64,000 bases of DNA from Skeletonema tropicum (Eukaryota; Bacillariophyta; Thalassiosirophyceae; Thalassiosirales; Thalassiosiraceae). The notes below the pieces were generated by a model that worked only from the letters and a program-made list of their open reading frames with translations, was not told where the DNA came from and did not search any database. Location: assembly GCA_037178625.1 (NCBI GenBank), contig CM074138.1:868001-932000 (forward strand), read 5' to 3'. The translations under genes were made by a program, and so were the position numbers. Below are positions 30,088-41,049 of this stretch, one piece after another (position 1 is the stretch's first letter; every line of letters begins with the position of its first letter).

Positions 30088-30916
30088 TGCATTCGTATTG
30101 CAGTTTTGTATTCCCTTGTGTCGGATAAACCGTCTGGACCAAAAGGTCTCTCCTTGACAAACTGGTGTCTGACCTACTTGGCTGTATACAGTAAGATTGA
30201 AGTGTTCTAACTAAGAGATTATAATTATTCTACGGAGGCACCGGTGTCATGGTACCGAAGTTGATGAGTTGATTGAAGTTACAACTGTGAGGAAGAAGGC
30301 GACGTGGTAGAAGACACGCACGTGCAAGTAGATAGAAAAGCTCGATACATAAATACTGTACTATGCCAGTACTCTCTGTACCTCGTCAGTGTCAAGGAAG
30401 CACCTTGCAGAATTTTTGCGCAGTTGTTGGATTTTTTTTACTCTCGGCTCCGTGAAAAAGCAATTTTAAACTATACGTCTAATTGAATTGAAACCCTACT
30501 GACTACTGAAACAACAGTACCTAAATTGATTCCAACAACACTCCAAGAAGAGATCAATCCAATATTCCAACGATGATAATGAATGATAAAAGGAGATAAA
30601 ACGATGTTGCTTGTTACTTGTTATTGTACCAGCAAAAAATCGAGGAAGCAGAGGGGGGTGACGTACAGTCGGCTAGCTACTAGGGTGACGTCATTCAGCA
30701 GACAGCAGCTGCTTTGACAGCTTTTGACAGAAAGGGAGGAAGAAAGCATTCTCATTTGCAACCAAAACCACAAAAACATGCCACAAGTCATGGAAGATAT
30801 ATCACAATGCAATCAAACTGAAAGATTGTTGTTGTTGGTTGTTGATAACTTTGTAAATTGACAAATATACCGACATCTGTAAATGCATTATTTGTAGATA
30901 TACAACACATGTTAAC
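30088..30916. promoter_or_regulatory. Divergent intergenic region
   Basis: About 830 bp between two divergent Gfo/Idh/MocA-family genes, holding both promoters. I see no gene in it. TGACGTAC and GTGACGTCAT near 30658 and 30685 are CRE/bZIP-like (TGACGT) sites, which are common motifs and only suggestive. Confidence 0.4.
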
Positions 30917-31957
30917 ATGACAACCTTTCGATCCACCAGCACACTCTTACGGCAAGCACAAGCCCGGGTGCTCGTTATTGGCTCTGGTAGAATGGGGCAT
31001 ATCCGCGCAAAAGCCGTCTATGGCAATCCACGCATACAACTCTGCGGCATAGTAGACGTAAACATGGAGCAGGGGAGAACATTATCCGAGCTTTATAGAA
31101 CACCATTATTTGCAAGTATTGAAGAAGCATTAGCAGCAGCTGATCAATCTCCACTTGACGGTGTGGCCATTTCCACACCCACTCCAACTCACGAATCTCT
31201 CATTATAGAAGCAGCTCAAAATAATTTATCTATCTTTACCGAAAAGCCAGTGGACGAAACTGCAGCGAAAACAAGCGATCTCTTCCAACTATGCAACAAT
31301 CAAAATGTCAACTTGTGCTGTGGATTTCAACGCCGCTTCGACTCATCGTATCAAGCACTCTTCCATCAAGTCAACTCTGGTGCCATTGGCAATCCTCTCG
31401 CTGCAACAATCTTCTTTGGTGATCATCCTGTGCCATCACGTCAATTTTTATTGCAGGGTGGGGCCAATATTATCAGTGACTGCTCTGCCCATGATGTAGA
31501 TTTTATACGGTGGGTCCTGAATGATGAAGTTGTGAGTGTTTATGCCGTCGGGACCAGTTCTGATGATGAGTTGAGAAAGAAGAATGTGATTGATAATGCA
31601 ACCATGTTACTGAAATTTTCTAGAGGGACAAATGTGACACTTACGCTGAGTCGAGGGGCAAATTACGGATACGATCAGCGTTGTGAACTTTTTGGGACAG
31701 AGGGAATGGCTACAGTCAACAATATTGCCGAAAATTCAAGCCAGCTTGCAAATGAAACTGGGTTGCATAGACCAAAGTGGCAACATTCGTTTCCGCAACG
31801 ATTTGACGCAGCGTTTGCACAAGAGATGGATGCCTTTGCGGATACATTGCTTTGTGGGAGACCGTGGCCGATCAAGGAGAGTGATTGTGTAGAGGTACAG
31901 AGAGTTTGTGATGCAGCGCTGGAGTCATGTGAAACGTCACAAGTTGTTCACTTGTGA
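30917..31957 (+). CDS. Gfo/Idh/MocA oxidoreductase, inositol 2-dehydrogenase-like
   Basis: 346 residues. The nucleotide-binding motif is VLVIGSGRMGHIRAKAV. GVAISTPTPTHESLIIEA and IFTEKPVDE follow. LCCGFQRRFDSSYQAL and IISDCSAHDVDFIRWVL match the myo-inositol dehydrogenase branch, in which the Lys of EKP and the Asp/His pair are catalytic. It likely oxidises an inositol or a related polyol with NAD(P). It lies divergent from a second member of the same superfamily, but the two are too different to be a recent duplicate. Confidence 0.83.
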   Translation: MTTFRSTSTLLRQAQARVLVIGSGRMGHIRAKAVYGNPRIQLCGIVDVNMEQGRTLSELYRTPLFASIEEALAAADQSPLDGVAISTPTPTHESLIIEAAQNNLSIFTEKPVDETAAKTSDLFQLCNNQNVNLCCGFQRRFDSSYQALFHQVNSGAIGNPLAATIFFGDHPVPSRQFLLQGGANIISDCSAHDVDFIRWVLNDEVVSVYAVGTSSDDELRKKNVIDNATMLLKFSRGTNVTLTLSRGANYGYDQRCELFGTEGMATVNNIAENSSQLANETGLHRPKWQHSFPQRFDAAFAQEMDAFADTLLCGRPWPIKESDCVEVQRVCDAALESCETSQVVHL

Positions 31958-31994
31958 AGAATAAAAAAATTTTACAGAGGCATTGTTATGATTT

Positions 31995-32037
31995 GGTATT
32001 CACCCCCATCGACTCTTCTTTTTCATTGGCTGGTCAG
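31995..32037. repeat. 43 bp copy of the helicase 3' coding end
   Basis: Near-identical in direct orientation to 34581-34623, the last codons and stop of the DDX42-like gene (ACCCCCATCGACTCTTCTTT core). On the minus strand it still reads KKKSRWG-stop. It looks like a small dispersed duplication. Confidence 0.6.
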
Positions 32038-32057
32038 TGATTGCTCTTGGCATTGTG

Positions 32058-32318
32058 ATGGGAGGCTTTGCAGCTGCTGCTTATGAGGCAGCAAGAGTAG
32101 ACTACTGTAAAAAGCGAGGCGTGATTGTTATAGAGGCCTCCAGCCATGAAGGCCTTCGCGAAGCGCTCCCCGATATCAATGAAGAATTGTCGGTCGATAA
32201 CATTGCTCTATTGCGACCTGATAAATTTGAACGTCATGAATGTAAAGATACAACTTATTTACTTGATGAGATTAGTTTGCGACAAGTCTACAAAACGTGT
32301 CCATTTCCTTGGTTTTGA
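32058..32318 (+). CDS. Small open frame of uncertain status
   Basis: 86 codons from the ATG at 32058; the frame is open a little further upstream. The composition is protein-like (GVIVIEASSHEGLREALPDI) but I recognise no family. It overlaps the 3' end of the sulfatase on the other strand by 60 bp. It could be a small gene, a fragment, or chance. Confidence 0.25.
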   Translation: MGGFAAAAYEAARVDYCKKRGVIVIEASSHEGLREALPDINEELSVDNIALLRPDKFERHECKDTTYLLDEISLRQVYKTCPFPWF

Positions 32319-34105
32319 CATGAAGTCCCAATTGAAATCGCGGGGAACAGCTCCTTTTCTTTTCATTAGTTGCGTTAGTCTGGTGTGCCATGAATACCAG
32401 CTCTCATCAGGGGCGATGTTTGGGCCACAGAGATTATGCATTTCGTGCGGGTCTTCATGCAAGCTGTACATTTCGTACTCCATTCTCTTTCCATCACTTG
32501 TGAAGTAAACTGAATACTTGATATCATGAGTGCGTATGCATCGAATGTAACCAGGGATACCGTTACATAACGGCTCGTCAAATGTGAATAGAACTTCTTC
32601 TTCGTTCTGGCAGGTTGTGCTTTCGCTCCGTAAGAGTGGAACTAGAGATGTTCCACGATAGCGGTATTGGCTACAATCCACGCCCGCGAGATCAGCTATT
32701 GTTGGTAGAATGTCAATTGAAGACACCAGATTTGAGATGACTCTTGTCCTTGACTCTGAATTGTTCTCTTCTCCACCAAGAAACGATTTACTGGGGTAAT
32801 TGATTAGCAAAGGAATACTCATCGTCTCTTCGTAGCATTGCATCCTCTTTTCTCTGAGAGACAAGCATGGTCGGTGGCAAATTGAGAGAACAAGGTAAAA
32901 CATAAACACAGAAGTGACTGCTCTTTTAATAGCAAATAAATCTCTTACCTCATTGCATGAGACAGACCTAGCTCGCCATGATCAGCCAAACGCACGATTA
33001 CAGTATTGTCCATTTGTCCTGTAGCTTCCAATTCGTCCAAAAGCGACCCAATTTCATCATCGACCAGTTTGTGTAGGTAGGCGTAGAATCGGATGTAACG
33101 CAGAGCATCACTCTTACGCTGCTGATCAATGTCATTGTTGGAGTTAGATAAATCACCAAACACAGGATGCGCACTCATTAGCGACTGGATGGAAGGCTTT
33201 GAAGATAAATCATCGTTGTAGTTCCGTGGTAAATCAATAGGTATTGACTCAAAGTCACGGGGATGATACCCAGTCTCAAGGTAAAATTCATCATCGGAAA
33301 GGTTTGAAAAACGGGATGAGGCCCAAACGTCATGTGGATTGACAAGTGAAGCGATTAGGAAGAATGGTTGCGTTTTGCTGTTACCAGCTGAGTCAACCTT
33401 TTGCTTTGAGAGAAAGTCGAAAACTGACTCCGTTTCAGATCCTTCTGCTTCTGTTGTATCTTTGTCTGACGGAAAAAGTTGTTTAGCGCCATCTACAGAT
33501 TGTTGCTGTTTCAATAAGACATCAAACTTTCTCTTTGAGCCTCTCAAGAACCGTCCATCATGATTAAATTTCATTCCCCCTCCCAGAGTGAAAGGTACAG
33601 ATAGAGAATGACCTGCTTCTGGTGGATTCCAGTCAGAAGTAGCCCCATAGTGCCTCAGTAGTTTTGGATCATTTGAGTGATTCAAGTGCCATTTACCCTT
33701 CCACGATACGTTATATCCTTCAGTGTCCTTAGAGTTTTTATTTTGAGCAGATGATAAGAGCCGTAAAACATTTGGTCTTGGTGATTTTTCTTTTTCAGTT
33801 GCATCCACTTCATTTGACGAACCACCACGATCAAATATTGGGTCAAGAACACCTGGAGTTGTAGTAACTCCGTGCTCAGTAGGGTAGGATGACGTTAGCA
33901 GAGATGCTCGGCTTGGTGAGCACTCCGTTGTGGCAGTGAATGCATTAGTGAAAACTGCCGATGACCGGCTGTGGTCGTTTTTGCATCCAATTAACCGATC
34001 GTAGTGTACTCTGAGATTTTGTTCCGCCCACCCCTTCGGCCAGTGCTTGTGTGAGCGCTCTTGATCTGTTATAATTAGAACAATATTCGGCCGACGATCA
34101 TCCAT
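32259..34105 (-). CDS. Sulfatase (formylglycine-dependent), 2 exons
   Basis: Exons 32949-34105 and 32259-32853 join over a 95 bp intron (GTAAGA...CTCAG), giving 583 residues. The junction restores LSHAM-REKRMQCYEETMSIPL, the usual H-x-x-R-EK-x-x-YEE-x-x-x-x-P stretch. The start region is RPNIVLIITDQ. The catalytic signature TECSPSRASLLTSSYPTEHG carries the Cys converted to formylglycine. KGKWHLNHS and VRLADHGELG supply further active-site residues. It hydrolyses sulfate esters, probably of polysaccharides. The first ATG is 34105; a GTG lies at 34156 in the same frame. No signal peptide is seen from this start, so an upstream exon could be missing. Confidence 0.85.
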
Positions 34106-34586
34106 TGCATTGAAGTGGTTTCCGAACACAAACCTCGCATAAGTGGATCTATTCACTCTCTAGCCGCAGAAAAAACAAAAACTGTCACGTCGAACGTAGA
34201 TACTCCTCTAGTAAATAAGTACTTGTATTATGAAGTGCTCTGAGCTTGCCAAAATGGCCAAAATTAAGTTTTGGGGAGTTGTTTCATATATGCTTTTCCA
34301 ATAGCACCATCCTTAAGTCGACAATAATGGGGTCTATATAGATGCGTTAGCTGGCCTAAAGTTCCAAGTCCCTGCTGAGTAAAATATATGTGTGTGATCT
34401 GGCTTATTTGTTACAATTTTTAAATTTGGCACGTTTCAGTTTCAGCCATCAATCTACAGTGAGTCCACGCACCGTATGTTGTAGTTGCCCGCTGATCTGT
34501 GTCAGCTGGAGGAAGCGGCAACTAAGTATTACTGTGGACGGGCAATCCGTCTGAGCAGTGCAAATGTGCTTGTTAGGATTAGGTAT
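34106..34586. other. Intergenic region
   Basis: About 480 bp between the sulfatase start and the helicase stop, both leftward genes. It should contain the sulfatase promoter. No motif or gene was recognised. Confidence 0.35.
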
Positions 34587-36719
34587 TTACCCCCATCGAC
34601 TCTTCTTTTTCGCTGGCTGCTCAGTCCTCGCTGTTGATATTGTTGTTGTTGTTGCTGCTGCTGGACCGTAGTAGTCATCTGGTGGCCGCTGCGTCCTTCC
34701 ATTATCTTCATCATTGCCAAATCCTAGGCCAACCTTGCTATTCTTCTTCCGTCCTCCACCAAATATCTTTGCCCTCTGACTCAATGCCACCAATTCTTGA
34801 CTGACAGCTCTTCCCTCTCTCTCAAATGATTCTGCCAGCGTTAGTGCAAAGTCGGCATTTTTGTCGGTTAAAAGGGTATATGCTACACCTCGTTGATGCT
34901 CATCCCCATCCTTTTGCAGCCGTCCAGCCCTTCCAATACGATGTACGTGGGAGTCAAGATTTCTGGCCGCATCAAAGTTGATAACTGTCATTATACCTGC
35001 CACATCAAGTCCTCGCGAGGCTACGTCTGTGGCAATAAGAATGGCAATGGATTGCTTCTTGAATTGAGATATGGCTTGATTTCGATCACGTTGGTCTTTG
35101 TCACCGTGAATCGAAACAATAGTCGGTGATACTGCGGTTGAATCTCCAGCAGCAAACGATTGCAGAACTGTTTGAGTAAGGTCATCACAATCGGCACGGG
35201 AGGCAACAAACACTATGCACCGTCCCAATGGTGTGAGGACTGGAAGCATCTCCTTGAGCCATTGTATTTTAGACGACCGATTTGGTAGTACCATTACATG
35301 TTGATCAACATGCTCTGACGATGCCCCAGTTCTACCGATAGCAATTCTGTAAGCAGTTCGTGCACATTAAATATGTACAATAGAAAAGAGGAAAAACAAC
35401 AAAGAAGTGCGACCAACACGTAAAAAAACAATGGATGTATACACCGAAAGACGTTTGACTCGCACTCACCTCACTGGACTACTCAACCACCCCCTCGCAA
35501 CCTTTTCAACACGCTTTCCAAATGTAGCTGAAAGAAGTAATGTCTGACGATCAGGCCTGATATTTCCAAGTATAGAAGACACTTGGCTCTCGAATCCCAT
35601 GTCCAGCATCCTATCCGCTTCATCTAACACAACAAAGGTCACCCTCTTCAAATTTGTTCCCTTCTTCTTCACCAGATCAATCAATCTCCCGGGTGTAGAC
35701 ACGACGATCTCACATCCCTTTTTGAGTTCCTTCGTCAATTCCCACGTCCCACGATTTCCACCTGCAACCTCCATAGCCTTTCCGCCTATCGATTGGATAA
35801 ATTTACTTGCATACTTGTATACTTGCTTCGCTAACTCTCTTGTCGGTGTAAGTATAAGTCCAATTGGACCATCCACCCCTGGATTAATATATGGCTGATC
35901 ATTAATATGGACCACCATTGGCCAAATGTAGGCAAGAGTTTTACCACTCCCAGTCGCTGCTGTAATTAAAGCATCATGTCCACTAATTGCCACAGGCAGT
36001 GTTTGAGATTGAACTAACGTTGGTGAATCATACCCCGATGTTGCAATGGCCTGTAGCAGTTCCTCAGGGAATAGTTCCACCTCCCCAAAGCCGAGAATGG
36101 GGTCAAAGTTGGAAGGATTGCAAACAATATCATGTTGTTTCCTCCAAGCAGCGCCGGATGATGTATTGGTTGGAGTGTAAAAGTTTCGACGGAATGGTTC
36201 ATATTTGATACCATCGTGACTGATCTTGTCAAGTGGATCTATTTCTTGGTGTTGATGGTGCTTTTTTATACTGTCATCATCAGTGTAGGAATCTAATGCA
36301 TGTTTTGTTCCGCTGTTTGACTTTTTATTGCCACCTGCACGTATGAATGTATTTGACATTGCATCCCGTGCACCGGCTGCCTGTTCTAATGAGTGCATCG
36401 ATCTAGAGCTGTCATCAAGATCACACGACGCATCTGGATGACAATCACCTAATAATAATTGTCGTGATTTATTATTCTGTTTGGAAGGGGCCAAATTCCA
36501 ATGAGAAGTGGCCTCCTCTTCTGCCTCAACATCCAATCTCCCACCAGATTTTTTGTTTGTTTGTGCAGCAGGAGTAGTGTTGTCATCAAGTGTATTCATG
36601 AATGCATCGAGAGGATCTTCTCCTTCATCGTCTTCGTTGTAGTTGGTACTTGCACCTGCCTCCTGGGCAGCGGAGAGAGGGCGCTCGTCTTCACTGCTTT
36701 CTTCATCAAATAAACCCAT
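34587..36719 (-). CDS. DEAD-box RNA helicase, DDX42-like, 2 exons
   Basis: Exons 35470-36719 and 34587-35346 join over a 123 bp intron (GTGAGT...TACAG), giving 669 residues. Motifs in order are a Q-motif region (GYDSPTLVQSQTLPVAISG), AATGSGKT, PTRELAKQ, TPGRLIDL, VLDEADRMLD, LSATFGKRVE, ATDVASRGLDVAG and HRIGRAGR. The N-terminal EDPLDAFMNTLDD and the post-core FEREGRAVSQEL...GLGFGN match DDX42, an SF3B-associated U2 snRNP helicase in animals. The tail AKKKSRWG is typical of splicing factors. The 5' coding end is copied as a broken fragment at 49438-49674. Confidence 0.9.
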
Positions 36720-37315
36720 CGCTATTATTGAGCTTTAGCTACAAGGACAAGGCAACACCTCATGATGTATGGCAAATGGCAAATATAAGTAGCAACACCA
36801 ACACCAACACCAACACCAACAACCAACAATACACGACATATTATGTATATATGTAACATCATGACAACAGTCAACAGAGGATGAGGAGGGGCTTTCTCGT
36901 AACTGTCGACTGCTTTCCGGCATATCTTCATAAGTCGACAATTACGAGAAACCTGTCGACAGTTACGAGAAAGCGAGGATTTCAAGAACCTCATCGTCTC
37001 CTCCTCATTCCTTCATAAACCCTAGAGCAAGCGGTACATTCAATCGACCTACGCATAACCAACTCATTCACCATGCCAGATACTGTCGAAGCTCATGGAT
37101 TACACCTCGTTAGCCTATGTCGAGGCAAATGCTGAGGACATAGAGAACATCGGCATCATGTTCATGTATATATCCTAATACTTTTAATTGACTATTGTTC
37201 TTAGAAACAAAGTGAGAGAGGGTTGCTCGCATGGCAGTTGTATTCTTCTTTTGCTGCACACGCACTGCATATTTCAGTACAATCGCTACTAAAGCTAGAT
37301 ATTCTTCTTGCTACT
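36720..37315. other. Intergenic region with microsatellite and inverted repeat
   Basis: Contains an ACACCA-type hexamer repeat at about 36793-36825 and a 19 bp inverted repeat at 36892-36910/36955-36973. The part from about 36885 on matches 50105 onward in copy B. A short frame starting ATGCCAG at 37073 is open further in copy B (50259) than here, so it is not conserved as coding. Confidence 0.5.
36892..36973. repeat. 19 bp perfect inverted repeat
   Basis: CTTTCTCGTAACTGTCGAC at 36892-36910 pairs with GTCGACAGTTACGAGAAAG at 36955-36973. A third related half (GTCGACAATTACGAGAAAC) lies between. Copy B keeps only a shortened, mismatched version near 50116-50176. Confidence 0.7.
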
Positions 37316-40300
37316 CTACTGCCCACTTCCAAGGTCAAAGCATCCACGGTCTTGTGGCTTACCTGATTCAATGCAATCAAAACAACAAGGCTCGCCCGTA
37401 CTAGAACAAACTGGACACGTTCCCCCTGCAGTAGGAATAGGCGTAAAAACTGATGTGGGGGGAGGGGTCGTAGGCTCAGGGGGGCCACACTCAGCCCACC
37501 AACAAGATTTACCTCCATTACCACATCCATCGTTGATATTCTCATTGAAACATGCACCGTCAAATCCAGCTTCGTTGCCATCAGCACAAATGGTACTATC
37601 CATAGGCACTCTCTTAGCGCAAACATACTTGATTACAGTCTGCAAAGGATTTGTTGGCGCAGGAGTGGGATTTGCGGACGGTTCTCCTGTGGGTGGCGAA
37701 GTCGGTGCTGCAGTGACCGGTTGTCCAGTTGGAGGTGGAGTCGGAGCTGCGGTTACTGGCTGTCCAGTCGGTGCAGGAGTGGGATTCGCTGACGGTGGTG
37801 CAGTTGGTGTTGAAGTTGGAGCTGCAGTGACAGGCTGACCGGTTGGTACAGGAGTGGGATTTGCAGTCGGTGGCGAAGTCGGAGCTGCAGTGACAGGCTG
37901 ACTGGTCGGTGGTGGAGTCGGAGCTGCGGTTACTGGCTGTCCAGTTGGAGCAGGAGTGGGATTCGCTGACGGTGGTGCAGTTGGAGCTGCGGTTACTGGC
38001 TGTCCAGTTGGAGCAGGAGTGGGATTCGCTGACGGTGGTGCAGTCGGAGGTGAAGTCGGAGCTGCAGTGACAGGCTGTCCAGTTGGAGCAGGAGTAGGAT
38101 TCGCTGACGGCAGTGCAGTCGGAGGTGAAGTTGGAGCTGCAGTCACCGGTTGTCCAGTTGGAGGCGAAGTGGGAGCTGCAGTCCCCGGTGAATTTGTCGG
38201 TGGTGTAAGCACGACGCAAATGTTATCATCATACGACAAGCCCGATCCCAACGATGAACAAGTCGAAGCATTGAACCAACCTAGGAGCTTCCACGTAGGT
38301 GTCACTGATAAATCCTGTCCTGCACATACGTACGAACGAATCTTCTTACTATTATCGTTGCTAAGGCCAGGAAAAGTGAACCAATCTCCATTTCCTGGAG
38401 TGAAGTGATATGGATCTGGACCGACATAGGTTGAGGCTCCGCAAGTGATGTAAAAGAATGGGACATGACCTGCCTTGGGTGTCGAGAATCCTGAGCACTC
38501 TAGCGTAGCAGTTGCGCTTGAGCAAGTCGTCGATGTACCTTGAATTGAAGTAGCAGCAACTGCGTCAAAGGACGCGCCAGACTTATAGATGTCTACTGCT
38601 CGAGGATTCCATCTAGTATCAGCGATCTTGTCGGGTATAACTTTAGGCACAAGGGCTTCGGCTGTCGTCTTGGCAGCGGAGAGCTCACTTAAGAACACGA
38701 ATGCGCGTTTGGAAAAGGTATCTCCTGAGAAAGATGAAAAAAATAGAAAAATAAGAACGAGTCATAAGATTCTTGTACAAGTTACGATATCCTCTACGCG
38801 TGTCATCCCAAGCATTAGCTTCGGCTTGTACTTACCTGGAGTGAGTTTGGCGCCGGTCTGCCACCAGTTAATGGTAAAAACAGTGAAATCTCGATTAGCA
38901 CCCCCCATCCTCCTCCTACCATTCCCAGGTACGATGTTATAATCGTTTCCGTCCCCATAGACGAATGTTACAGCGTTGAGGGCTCCCGGGTTGTAACTTG
39001 GACCTGGGAACGTTTCTCCAGGCGGAAAAGTCTCGAAGAAAAGTGAAAGAGGAGTCGCACTACCCGTGTTTGAAAACACGCTGTTCACAAGATTAATCGC
39101 CTCAGTCGCATCTTGAGAGTACACCGAGAAATACATCAAATCATTGCTTGCAGACCAACTCCAGTGTCGCACGTATGGTATCGTAATTCCCGCGCCAGTG
39201 TCGTTACGGTAAATACCCATAGAGCCTCCTTGTAGCCATGGAGCACAAGTATCAGAAGACGTCCCTGCGTACAAATAGGTCCCACAGTTTCCAAAGCCCG
39301 TAGCACGCATTCTGCACTTTACAGTTTGATACCCTTGAAATATACCAATATGATTAGTACAGCGTGGGGTACTCCCAGCAGCAACTCTCAGTTGAATAGG
39401 AGTATAACCAGTTTTCGCGGTCCCATCTGCATTATAGCACTCAGTCGGTCTCGCCATGCACGTGCTCGGATTAGCATAGCAATCAGCACCAGGTTTACGG
39501 CACCAAAGAAATTGCTGATCCTGCGTCTCGCGGTTGACGAATAATCCAGGTTCGACGAATGTAGTATACCCACGTAAATTTCTCAAATCAGTCCTAGCAC
39601 ATCTACCCTCTCCCATGTCTTGAGGACCCCCGTACTCGTCACTCCCCCACGGACAGAGAGGGCAATAGTCGACAGTGTCAGGGTCGTCATAACTCAATTC
39701 ACCAGTATCTTTATTAGGCTCAAGGGCAAATGGAAGGTTGGATCTACGAACTCCTGTCCATGGAACATTGAAATAGGTCTGATCCACAAGTGATGGCGAG
39801 ACAGCATTTTCTGGGGCAAAGCTATGAATCAAAAGAGAAGAGCCACACATATATGTAAGTGATGAGATGAAGGGTGTGGTATAATAATGATGTATAATAG
39901 ATAAAGAAGGAATATGATCAAAACACTCACTTATGCATCATCTCCGTATGTTCAATGATCCCATTTCCACAATTTGTATACTTATTGAACGTCATTACCG
40001 ATGAAGTGAAGATTGTAGCCACATGTGCTTGCTGGCCCCACGCTGCAAATGTACAGCTGTCTCCAGCACAATGTTTCGCCACACTTTGACTATAAAAGGG
40101 CACATCTGTGTAGGGAGTATCCCTTTGGTACGTTCCCGCCCCATGTACAAAGTTGGCAGGACAATTCTGTCCATTACATCTCGCTTCACCGAAATTCAAG
40201 TACCCATTGACAGAGACGCTCTGGTGAACTTCATCGATCCAGGGTGCGTCAGTGTGAGCTTGAGGTGGCATAGTCTCGCCATGCATGTTTGGACAGTAGT

Positions 40301-40616
40301 GAGAGTACATGTTTCCACCTTGACCGAGGCGGATGGTCCAGCTCTTGTCACCTGCGTCTGTGTGCGACATGGCAGCAAGGAAGAGTTCTTCTTCAAATGC
40401 TACGAAAGGAGGATCCCATTCAGAAGCTGCGTTGGTCCCTGGCCAGTCGAAGGTGAATGTTGTAGAGCCAGCGGCTCCGGTACAAGTGCTCGCTGTGTGC
40501 TCTGTGTAGGATTCCAACACGTCTTGGAGAATCGCTCCGTCGAGAAAGTTCACATCGAAGGCAGTTGATGCGGTAAGGCTGGCTAGGAGGAGGGCCAGCT
40601 GTTGTGGTCTCTTCAT
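37316..40616 (-). CDS. Secreted Cys-rich protein with PT-rich linker, copy A, 3 exons
   Basis: Exons 39931-40616, 38836-39821 and 37316-38724 join in frame over introns of 109 and 111 bp, giving 1026 residues. The ATG at 40616 begins a signal peptide (LALLLASLTASTAFDV) and matches the start in copy B. The first about 560 residues are Cys- and Trp-containing globular sequence with no recognised family (SWTIRLGQGGNMYSHYC; DTVDYCPLCPWGSDEYGG). After about 170 more residues comes a mucin-like linker of PTSPPTGQPVTAAPT repeats. Two small Cys clusters close the protein (DGCGNGGKSCWWAECG; CPVCSSTGEPCCFDC). It ends six residues earlier than copy B because of a small change before the stop. Likely a wall or extracellular-matrix protein; function unknown. 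Confidence 0.8.
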
Positions 40617-41049
40617 GATGCTGCTGAGGATGAACTGTCCAAGCTTCGGTAGAAGATTAGAGCTGCTATCTCTTTTCATTATGGTGTGATGGTGAGGTGG
40701 AGTTCGGCTCGAATTTTGGCCGCGATTTGTGTCTAGAGAAAAGGTCCGGGGATTATATACAAATTCCTACGTAGTAATTCTACAGATGTCACGGGTCTTA
40801 AATGACCCCCTCCTAAAGAACCGGTTGCAGCTGTTTGAATACCAGTCAAATGCAGTCTTCATTCCTACTTCAATGAAAGATACTCCTAAAGTTAAAAGCA
40901 AAACTGCACAGGAGTCTTACATATTGAATACATCATACACATTCCAAGACCAAACCTGACTCTAGCCAGAAGCAAGAAGATGAGTGCAGCAGACTACTTA
41001 CATACCTTCTTCAGTACACAGCAGATCACATTCGACATACAGCACTACT
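40617..41049. promoter_or_regulatory. Divergent intergenic region, copy A
   Basis: About 430 bp between the divergent PT-rich and sulfotransferase-like genes. The counterpart in copy B (53999-54676) is longer and only partly alike, sharing GAACCGGTTGCAGCTGTTT. Confidence 0.45.

Noticed and set aside
37308..38408. Plus-strand Gly/Val-rich frames (GAGVGFADGG repeats), also in copy B
   Set aside because: They are antisense to the PT-rich linker; the spliced minus-strand gene explains the region.
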